From the NCBI GenBank assembly GCA_015491585.1, contig WFVQ01000023.1, forward strand, positions 1 to 20,618: a stretch of 20,618 nucleotides of DNA, in the 5' to 3' direction. The position numbers and the translations under genes were made by a program. The stretch comes from Deltaproteobacteria bacterium. Its GTDB lineage: Bacteria; Desulfobacterota; Dissulfuribacteria; Dissulfuribacterales; S140-46. Positions within the stretch are counted from its first letter, which is position 1; each line of letters begins with the position of its first letter. Shown in pieces: positions 15,865-20,618 of this stretch. The notes beneath the pieces were generated by a model. That model had not been told where the DNA came from. It was given only the letters and a program-made list of their open reading frames with translations, and made no database searches.

Positions 15865-16419
15865 ATGATTCTCTTCGACAAACCAGGATACAAGAATACG
15901 GAGATACTGCTCGATGTGGTGGAGAAAGCGGCTGAGGAGCATGGGATAGCCGAAGTGGTCGTTGCCTCGACCTATGGCGACACAGGACTGGTGGCTGCCC
16001 GCCGTCTCTGCCCAAAGGGGGTCAAGGTGACGGTTGTCACCCACAACGTCGGATTCAAGGAGCCTGGGACCCTGGAGATGGAAGAGGGAACCAGGAGGGC
16101 CATAGAGGAGCTGGGGGCCAAGGTCTTCACCGGCACAATGCCCTTCAGGAACATAGGGACCGCCATCAGGGAGAGGCAAGGGTACTCCCAGCAGGATCTG
16201 ATCGCGAATACGCTGAGGATCTTCGGCCAGGGCATCAAGGTGTGTGTGGAGATCGTCCTAATGGCCGCGGATGCAGGTCTGATCTCCACTGGCGACGTGA
16301 TCGCCGTGGCCGGCACTGGAAGGGGCGCAGATACCGCCGCCGTCATCGCCCCCATGCCATCCAACCGGCTCTTCGACCTCAAGGTCAGGGCCGTGCTTGC
16401 GAAGCCGCGTGACTGGTAA
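15865..16419 (+). CDS. Stand-alone pyruvate kinase alpha/beta (PK_C-like) domain protein
   Basis: This 184-residue cytosolic protein corresponds to the C-terminal alpha/beta domain of pyruvate kinase without the catalytic barrel. Visible features are VVVASTYGDTGLVAARRL at about 31-48, where pyruvate kinases have an allosteric effector-binding fold, VVTHNVGFKEPGT, and near the end GDVIAVAGTGRGADTAAVI, typical of a small-ligand binding loop. No pyruvate kinase active-site residues are present, so it cannot catalyse that reaction alone. Similar single-domain proteins occur in bacteria and archaea; their ligand is unknown. ATG at 15865 is preferred over 15853 and 15838 because GGAGG at 15855-15859 lies five bases before it, overlapping the dnaE 3' end. 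smpB follows 15 bases later. Confidence 0.8.
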   Translation: MILFDKPGYKNTEILLDVVEKAAEEHGIAEVVVASTYGDTGLVAARRLCPKGVKVTVVTHNVGFKEPGTLEMEEGTRRAIEELGAKVFTGTMPFRNIGTAIRERQGYSQQDLIANTLRIFGQGIKVCVEIVLMAADAGLISTGDVIAVAGTGRGADTAAVIAPMPSNRLFDLKVRAVLAKPRDW

Positions 16420-16434
16420 CAGCAGGGAGCATAG

Positions 16435-16896
16435 ATGAAGAAAGATTCCATCAAGATAGTATGTCAGAACCGCAAGGCGCGGCACGAATACGAAATCCTC
16501 GACACCATAGAGGCAGGGATGGTGCTGCTGGGCCCGGAGGTCAAATCGCTCCGGGACGGAAGGGCGAACTTGAGCGACGGCTACGTCATATTCCAACATG
16601 GCGAGGCGTGGCTCCACAACGTTCACATCTCGCCCTATCCAAACGCCACCAACATCGGAGCCCTGGACCCGTTGCGGCCAAGGAAGCTCCTCCTTCACAA
16701 ACGCGAGATAAGAAAACTGATGGGCAGGACCCAGGAACGGGGCCTGACGCTCATCCCCCTGAAGATCTATTTCAGAGATGGAAAGGCCAAGGTGGAGCTA
16801 GGACTTGCCCGGGGCAAAAAACTCTACGACAAGAGAGAGACGCTGAAGCGGAGGGCAATAGACAGGGAGATGCAGAAAAGATTCAAGATACGGTGA
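16435..16896 (+). CDS. smpB: SsrA-binding protein SmpB
   Basis: SmpB binds tmRNA and carries it to stalled ribosomes in trans-translation. The 153-residue protein is canonical: KIVCQNRKARHEYEI at 8-22, an OB-like core with GMVLLGPEVKSLRDGRANL, HISPYPNATNI, RPRKLLLHKREI, LIPLKIYFRDGKAKVELGL, then the basic C-terminal tail (GKKLYDKRETLKRRAIDRE) that enters the decoding centre. ATG at 16435 follows AGGGAGCATAG. The tmRNA gene itself is not seen downstream; instead a tRNA-Arg gene follows 54 bases after the stop. It is the last protein gene of the long plus-strand run. Confidence 0.96.
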   Translation: MKKDSIKIVCQNRKARHEYEILDTIEAGMVLLGPEVKSLRDGRANLSDGYVIFQHGEAWLHNVHISPYPNATNIGALDPLRPRKLLLHKREIRKLMGRTQERGLTLIPLKIYFRDGKAKVELGLARGKKLYDKRETLKRRAIDREMQKRFKIR

Positions 16897-16910
16897 GCAG
16901 CGGGCGCCCC

Positions 16911-16939
16911 TTGCCCTGGACCATAATGGAGATTATCTT
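16911..16939 (+). promoter_or_regulatory. Possible promoter of the tRNA-Arg gene
   Basis: TTGCCC at 16911-16916 and TATCTT at 16934-16939, each four of six to consensus, are separated by 17 bases. They would start transcription about 16946, just before the tRNA. The tRNA could equally be read from the upstream operon; this is a motif match only. Confidence 0.3.
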
Positions 16940-16950
16940 ACTGCCTCGAT

Positions 16951-17027
<77 letters not shown>

Positions 17028-17041
17028 ATGAAAACATCAAT

Positions 17042-17080
17042 GAAACCCGCGGGTTATAATCCTGCGGGTTTCGTATTTTT
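17042..17080 (+). terminator. Intrinsic terminator after tRNA-Arg
   Basis: The inverted repeat GAAACCCGCGGG (17042-17053) pairs with CCTGCGGGTTTC (17061-17072), 12 pairs including one G-T, with loop TTATAAT. It is followed by GTATTTTT. This is a strong rho-independent terminator ending the tRNA and smpB side transcript. Confidence 0.85.
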
Positions 17081-17101
17081 GGGGTTATTCCCCCCAAAAA
17101 T
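17075..17101. repeat. Perfect 10-bp palindrome, second hairpin
   Basis: ATTTTTGGGG (17075-17084) and CCCCAAAAAT (17092-17101) form a perfect inverted repeat around a seven-base loop. It shares its T-run with the preceding terminator. It may block transcription coming from the minus-strand accessory gene on the right, or be a back-up terminator. Confidence 0.5.
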
Positions 17102-17148
17102 GCCATAGGAAAATTCCCTATATTTCAAAACACTTCTTCGCATGGTAA

Positions 17149-17314
17149 TCACCCGGCTTCTCTGAGAATGACAAAATAAAATCTATCATCGATACCGGTC
17201 AAGGACGGTTCATGCTCCATGTCTCCTTTCTCCTGGCCCATCCGGACGTAGAAGCGGTATTCACCATCATTGGGATGTCTGCTCGATGGTGAAAGGTTCA
17301 CTGGTATAAGTCAA
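17149..17314 (-). pseudogene. Displaced C-terminal coding tail of the secreted protein
   Basis: In a frame different from the main 676-residue reading frame, codons from about 17314 (GTG) to a TGA at 17149-17151 translate to natural-looking protein: HPNDGEYRFYVRMGQEKGD, then GIDDRFYFVILREAG at the end. The main frame stops at 17267-17269 inside this stretch. It is most simply read as the true C-terminus of the same gene, reached by a shift of one base near 17270-17300, or as the remnant of a neighbouring gene. It is too short to assign to a family. Confidence 0.4.
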
Positions 17315-19297
17315 CCCAGTTTCTCCTTGCAGTCGAATCACAAGTTCATAAACCCCTGCCGGCACCCCTGGCAGATCCATCGTGGCCCGGTAACAGGTCA
17401 TTTGGCGGCCAAGAAGATTGCATTCTTGGCCTAGATGAAAGTGTTGACCAGCCTCGGCATCCCGTTCAAACTCTCCCCGGCCATCGATCTTGTGGAGTTG
17501 AATTATGGTCTGCACACCACGACCTGGTGGAATATCAAGGGCAAAACGCACCGCGAATCCCCAACCGGACCGATCCCCAGGACGATATACATGGTGTGGT
17601 TCAGGAGCGAAAAAAAAGATTTCAGGCGGACTGATTGTAAAGCTGCCCGTATCCCCAGTAACCTCTAAATCCGGTTCGCTCGCACTGTGGACCTCGATAT
17701 GCCAGTTGGCCCGCTGATATCCAGCTATGAGAATTTTCGAAACCCTGAACTCAACAGGTCTGATAGAGGGACATGCAGAGCATGTGTAATGGCTTGCAAT
17801 GGGATAACGGACAGAGGGTTCATCGTCTTTGACGAGATATATGTCGAAGGGGCCTCGGGCTGCTCCATATACCTTGACGTTAAGTTCTATGGCACTAAAC
17901 CAGGACAGGCTGGGTAACCCGTGGTGGAGATCCGAATCTGAAGATGTCGTGTCGATGATCCTAAAGTTCAGAGAAGGTCTATGCGGAGTATAGGCGATAA
18001 CCATCGGTCCCTGGGTATCCACCGTGCTTTTCAAATCCCTGATTCTAATATAGCACTCAGATCCGTAAAACGGACCATGGCCGGTATTGATTTCCGGAAT
18101 CAGCAAAGGTATGGAGTAATTATGGCTCGATTCGTCCCAAAAGCGCCTTAGATCCCCAAAGTAGCGCGAAAAAAGAACAGTGGAGCCATTCATGAATTCC
18201 AGAACAAATCGATGTTCGGTTGTGCAATTGCCATAGATGTGGAAAACAATGGTCTTCACATCACCGGGGTGCCAGATAACCGGCCTTACAGGTGAAACGA
18301 TCCACATGGACCAGGTGGACGTATTGTCCGGCCCCCCTTCGCCAAAAGGTGCAATGGCAAAGGTATCGCTGGTTCCCAGGGCCTTCGCGTGGGTGGCGGT
18401 GATGAAGTAATCGTCGCCATAGGGCGCATCGGGAGGGATAAACAGTTCGGCACGCCGGGTTGTCCTGACGGGTCTTTGTTCGGCATCCGGGGCGGAGGGG
18501 ACATAATTAACGGTGGTGGAGGCGAAAACAGTGCTGCTTGTCAGCGAGTGGAGTTCAAAGGTGACAGGACCAGGAGAAACCCGCCTGCTGAGCCGGTAGA
18601 GGATGTTCAGGTGCCCGCCCCGATGCGCCACGTCCCCGGCGTCAGGCTGAAAAAACTCGATCTGGGCCGAGTTGGGGTGAATTTCAAAGTCAACGCTTTC
18701 CCCATAGATGGAATTAGGGGCGTGTCCAGCTTCAGCGACGATGACAAACCCGCTGACAGCCCCGGATGCAAGCCCCTCCCTGAGCCTCAGGGAGACGGGA
18801 TTGGTGCCAAGGGGGACCGTAATGCTGCCCATATCCAAACCTGCCCTGTTGAACACGTGAAAGGTGATGTTTTCACCTGTAAAGCCGGGGCGGGTAATCC
18901 GGTAGCGTATCTGGATGGTCTCCCCCTGGTAGAACTTTTCACCTCCGGCGGGCTGGGTGATGAGAATTCCCCTGTTGGTTAGTTCCATGGGTACTATTCT
19001 CGGTTTTTTGGTTCCCGGTCTCACCTTGCGCGCCATCATCCTTCCAGGGCCTAGGGTTACGGCGGCTTGGGTTTTGTAAGGTTCACGGGCCGTCTTCACA
19101 TGTTTATTGAATGACGCCCTGTAGATCAGGGTCTTCCCCTTCCCGGGGACGTTCTTGAAATAGGCTTGAATGGTCTGGTTAGGCTTGGGCTTCACCCCCG
19201 TGGCAAAGGTGAGGCTCACGCCCCGGTTCAGTGCCCCACTCCTATCCACCTTGGATAACGACCAGCTCTTTTGGGTCCCGCCGTATTTCAGTACCAC
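17267..19297 (-). CDS. Large secreted multi-domain protein, C-terminal part (CARDB-like plus beta-sandwich repeats)
   Basis: This is a 676-residue reading frame from GTG at 19297, but the same frame stays open upstream to 19456 and the extra codons (ARPYLTVERFYIKDFAVYIE, then IKNRGKGKLSV) are clearly protein-like. No ATG, GTG or TTG occurs there, so this is the body of a longer gene. From the N-terminus: a CARDB-like domain (to about residue 104); then about five tandem beta-sandwich-like units starting near 112 (ITQPAGGEKFYQGETIQIRY), 213 (EFFQPDAGDVAHRGG), 332 (WIVSPVRPVIWHPGD), 443 (LNFRIIDTT) and 561 (FFAPEPHHVYRPGD). Several units share an initial P-x(6-9)-G pattern like Ig-fold or KNH-like cell-surface domains. 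No membrane anchor or catalytic motif is seen. I do not recognise a named family. Codon use is less GC-biased than in the housekeeping genes, fitting horizontal origin. Confidence 0.7.
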   Translation of the reverse strand: MVLKYGGTQKSWSLSKVDRSGALNRGVSLTFATGVKPKPNQTIQAYFKNVPGKGKTLIYRASFNKHVKTAREPYKTQAAVTLGPGRMMARKVRPGTKKPRIVPMELTNRGILITQPAGGEKFYQGETIQIRYRITRPGFTGENITFHVFNRAGLDMGSITVPLGTNPVSLRLREGLASGAVSGFVIVAEAGHAPNSIYGESVDFEIHPNSAQIEFFQPDAGDVAHRGGHLNILYRLSRRVSPGPVTFELHSLTSSTVFASTTVNYVPSAPDAEQRPVRTTRRAELFIPPDAPYGDDYFITATHAKALGTSDTFAIAPFGEGGPDNTSTWSMWIVSPVRPVIWHPGDVKTIVFHIYGNCTTEHRFVLEFMNGSTVLFSRYFGDLRRFWDESSHNYSIPLLIPEINTGHGPFYGSECYIRIRDLKSTVDTQGPMVIAYTPHRPSLNFRIIDTTSSDSDLHHGLPSLSWFSAIELNVKVYGAARGPFDIYLVKDDEPSVRYPIASHYTCSACPSIRPVEFRVSKILIAGYQRANWHIEVHSASEPDLEVTGDTGSFTISPPEIFFFAPEPHHVYRPGDRSGWGFAVRFALDIPPGRGVQTIIQLHKIDGRGEFERDAEAGQHFHLGQECNLLGRQMTCYRATMDLPGVPAGVYELVIRLQGETGLTYTSEPFTIEQTSQ

Positions 19298-19395
19298 GGA
19301 AGCCCGGTGATAGTCCCTGACAGAGAGCTTACCTTTCCCCCTGTTCTTGATCTCGATGTAAACGGCAAAGTCCTTGATGTAGAACCTTTCAACGG

Positions 19396-19797
19396 TCAGG
19401 TAGGGACGCGCACCCGCCAGAGCCGGGGAAACAAGCCCTGCGCTTTCCGCACTTTTTTATGCCCTTTATCTTTGGACCTTTTTGCGATGCCAGCAAAGAT
19501 CGAGCGGTCCGCCTTGTCCGCTTCAGCCTTTTTGTTGAAAAAGCGCCCTTTCTTGCCAGTACACACGGATTTCCTAAGGTGAGTTACAGCATTACCGGTC
19601 AGACACCAGCCCAGGGGATCGCAGATGTCAAGGGCCTTCCTGCGAACCAGGGAAAAGGCACCCTTTCTCCTTATACACTCTTCCTTGGCTATTGATAAAA
19701 CCCTTCCACTAAGACAGCAGAACCCACTTTTATGATTTTCTGCCCAGTTCATGGCACGTCCTTTGTCCGTGAAGAACTTTCCCTTTTTTTCAGGCAC
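19396..19797 (-). CDS. Middle fragment of the cysteine-repeat secreted protein
   Basis: This is a 133-residue open frame without its own ribosome site or signal peptide. It starts inside a repeat (KGKFFTDKGRAMNWAENHK) whose first half (GFCYMDGRVMAMKKRECLKK) lies in the preceding frame. It then carries two further repeats: GFCCLSGRVLSIAKEEC with its tail, and GWCLTGNAVTHLRKSVC with GKKGRFF. A very basic linker rich in Lys follows, ending near KRSKDKGHKK. From about 19450 the translation (FPRLWRVRVPT) no longer looks natural, while the frame of the large downstream part takes over. It is therefore probably not an independent gene but the middle of the composite gene. The ATG at 19797 is likely incidental. 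Confidence 0.5.
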   Translation of the reverse strand: MPEKKGKFFTDKGRAMNWAENHKSGFCCLSGRVLSIAKEECIRRKGAFSLVRRKALDICDPLGWCLTGNAVTHLRKSVCTGKKGRFFNKKAEADKADRSIFAGIAKRSKDKGHKKVRKAQGLFPRLWRVRVPT

Positions 19798-19970
19798 TCA
19801 CGCTTTTTCATGGCCATGACTCGGCCGTCCATATAGCAGAATCCATTGGTGTGGGCAGTCTGCCACGCCAAGGCCTCTTTGCGGTTCTTGAAAAAGATAC
19901 CCCGACTCATCTGACAGCCGGACTTGGCTGCAGAAAACACTTTGCCATTGGCTACGCAAAAGCCCATCGA
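19660..19970 (-). repeat. Tandem cysteine-containing protein repeats (four units, coding)
   Basis: Four units of about 37-42 residues can be lined up if the A7 frame break is repaired. The shared pattern is G-[FW]-C-x(2,4)-G-x-[AV]-V-like strand, about seven residues, C, three or four residues, G-x-F-F or similar, then a basic amphipathic stretch. Unit starts are GFCVANGKV, GFCYMDGRV, GFCCLSGRV and GWCLTGNAV. Two cysteines per unit (three in unit 3) suggest a disulfide in each small module. Coordinates of the outer units are approximate; unit 4 continues a little to the left of the stated range. Confidence 0.5.
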
Positions 19971-20081
19971 TTGCACTGTTTTCTTCCCCCCGTCTTTGGC
20001 AATGACAAATGGGACAAGAAAAAAAAAGGCAAAAAGGGCTGTCAGAACTGACGCGATCTTATGTTTTGTTTCTCGGTGCAT
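19749..20081 (-). CDS. N-terminal fragment: signal peptide plus cysteine repeats
   Basis: Start ATG at 20081 is preferred over 20099 because GAGAGGAG lies eight bases upstream. The protein opens with a clear Sec signal peptide: basic MHRETKHK, then a hydrophobic run IASVLTALFAFFFLVPF, with a likely signal peptidase I cut after VIA (residue 28). The mature part has one full repeat (GFCVANGKVFSAAKSGC with RGIFFKNRKEALAW) and the first half of a second (GFCYMDGRVMAMKKREC). After the A7 run the frame continues as Ser/Arg-rich junk to a TGA at 19749, so the true continuation is in the next frame. As annotated it is 110 residues, of which about the first 99 are genuine. It is exported to the periplasm or outside the cell; function unknown. 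Confidence 0.6.
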   Translation of the reverse strand: MHRETKHKIASVLTALFAFFFLVPFVIAKDGGKKTVQSMGFCVANGKVFSAAKSGCQMSRGIFFKNRKEALAWQTAHTNGFCYMDGRVMAMKKRECLKKRESSSRTKDVP

Positions 20082-20447
20082 GATTTTCACTCCTCTCATT
20101 TCCTTGTCTCGAGGGAGATATACAAAAGAGGGGTAAATTCCAGTCGCAGTGAATCAATCAATAACGCCTAAAGGAAATCACCAGGGTGGGCTAGGAAGAC
20201 AGAATAAGCATATTGAGCTCTGATAGAGGTATTGCTGGCTAGCTCTTTAGCATGATTTTTCTGGCCAGCATGCGGATGTTCAAATTCCAATTATGATATA
20301 ATCGGCAATGCCTGAATATGCCATCTTGCCGCCCTCGCCTGACCTTGGTCAAAAGCCTTTTTCAAAATGGGAATATTCCTTTTATATTATATTTTGGTAA
20401 GAAAATTCAAGAAAAAGGTTCAAAAAATGAAAAAGGCCGGCCGGAGT
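20082..20447. other. AT-rich intergenic region between the secreted-protein gene and the IS end
   Basis: This 366-base stretch holds no convincing gene. On minus it contains the leader and ribosome site (GAGAGGAG at about 20089-20096) for the gene starting at 20081. On plus, TGATATAAT at 20294-20302 is a perfect extended -10 element, but no -35 at suitable spacing and no reading frame longer than a few codons follow. Base composition is clearly more AT-rich than the left 17 kb. No tandem repeat or tRNA-like fold was seen. Confidence 0.6.
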
Positions 20448-20618
20448 TGACCCGCTTTGGTGGACACCTTATCACTTTGCGTAGGAGATGTTCATCATGC
20501 CGAGGACAAGGTCGCCGTATCCACCTGAATTTCGTCAGCAGATGGTAGAGCTGGTTCGAGCTGGACGCACTCCCTCCGAGCTGGCCTAGGAGTTCGAGCC
20601 GTCGGCGCAGACCATCAG
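20448..20618 (+). mobile_element. Left end of an IS3-type insertion sequence (partial)
   Basis: A sequence beginning TGACCCGCTTTGGTGGACAC at 20448 resembles the terminal inverted repeats of IS3-group elements (TGACCCG...GGTGGACACC type). It is followed about 30 bases later by a transposase OrfA-like start. The element runs off the right window edge, so its right end, OrfB and target duplication cannot be checked. Confidence 0.65.
20497..20618 (+). pseudogene. IS3-family transposase OrfA, 5' part, interrupted by TAG
   Basis: From ATG at 20497 (GTAGGAGATG just upstream supplies AGGAG) the frame reads MPRTRSPYPPEFRQQMVELV, then RAGRTPSELA, a TAG stop at 20587-20589, then EFEPSAQTI to the window end. 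This is the helix-turn-helix start of IS3-group OrfA (HTH_Tnp_1 type): PPEFRxxMVELVRxGRTPxELAxEFEPSxQTI. The TAG sits where related proteins usually have Arg or Lys, so one base change from AGG or AAG would make it. The copy is probably inactive unless the stop is suppressed or a sequence error. It is truncated by the window edge. Confidence 0.75.

Larger units (their letters stand above)
17149..20081 (-). pseudogene. Composite gene: secreted cysteine-repeat and beta-sandwich protein with frame breaks
   Basis: Reading through, the minus strand encodes a signal peptide, four cysteine repeats, a CARDB-like domain, about five beta-sandwich-like units and a tail, in total about 980 residues, split over four frames. 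Break 1 is at an A7 run (T7 at 19784-19790 on plus) and cuts a repeat in half. Break 2 is at an A6 run (T6 at 19453-19458). Both are cured by adding one A. Break 3 near 17270-17300 needs the opposite change. Possible meanings are a decayed gene, homopolymer under-calling in the assembly, or slippage during expression. The sequence alone cannot choose between them. The first two breaks having identical type in A-runs favours read error or transcriptional slippage over random decay. Confidence 0.5.

Noticed and set aside
14693..15893. Long open frames on both strands over the 3' half of dnaE (about 390 residues each)
   Set aside because: The translations are Arg/Gly/Pro-rich or otherwise low in natural composition and out of phase with the clear dnaE reading.
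17028..17266. tmRNA gene expected near smpB
   Set aside because: The region after smpB holds tRNA-Arg and hairpins; no alanine-tRNA-like ends or tag reading frame could be found.
19784..19790. Programmed -1 ribosomal frameshift at the A7 run
   Set aside because: The incoming frame reads CTG AAA AAA AGG. The efficient heptamer A AAA AAG would need codon boundaries one base away, so tandem slippage would mispair, and no clear downstream pseudoknot was recognised. Read error or transcriptional slippage fits better.
20318..20548. 76-residue open frame on plus at the right end
   Set aside because: It runs across the IS terminal repeat and out of phase with the OrfA-like reading; no ribosome site or protein-like features.

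Overview
The window is about 20.6 kb of GC-rich bacterial chromosome (roughly 1-17,000) joined at a tRNA-Arg gene to a visibly more AT-rich accessory stretch (about 17,030-20,618). The gene content is compatible with a Gram-negative anaerobe of the Desulfobacterota (delta-proteobacterial) type: cdsA-dxr-rseP-tsaB order, a full-length CheZ, a CGGC-type cysteine protein, and frequent AGG (Arg) and ATA (Ile) codons. That placement is an inference from gene content and style, not a measured phylogeny.

Left end (1-1,613): the 3' end of a probable membrane-protein gene, then a flavin reductase-like FMN protein and a membrane-anchored TPR protein, closed by a perfect 15-bp hairpin that also serves the convergent genes. 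Minus strand (5,147-1,633): a three-gene unit reading MFS exporter, YyaL/DUF255 thioredoxin-domain protein and a small CGGC-type cysteine protein.

Plus strand (5,216-16,896): a long co-directional housekeeping run, mostly with tiny gaps or overlaps. It reads cdsA (phospholipid precursor), dxr (isoprenoid precursor), rseP (intramembrane protease), tsaB (tRNA t6A), sfsA, a small zinc-ribbon membrane protein, cheZ, guaA (GMP synthesis), dnaE (replicative polymerase), a stand-alone pyruvate-kinase C-terminal-like domain protein, and smpB (ribosome rescue). These are core functions of envelope synthesis, translation fidelity, nucleotide supply and replication. cheZ and the zinc-ribbon gene are the outliers. 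A candidate sigma-70 promoter lies in the 68-bp divergent gap before cdsA.

Right end (16,951-20,618): tRNA-Arg(TCT) with encoded CCA, a strong terminator hairpin and a second palindrome. Then comes a minus-strand region that appears to have encoded one large secreted protein of about 980 residues: signal peptide, four cysteine-containing repeats, a CARDB-like domain, about five beta-sandwich-like repeats and a C-terminal tail. It is now split across four reading frames; two of the three breaks are each explained by a single missing A in an A-run. The window ends inside the left end of an IS3-type insertion sequence whose transposase reading frame carries an in-frame TAG. The broken secreted protein and its repeat family are the least explained part of the window.
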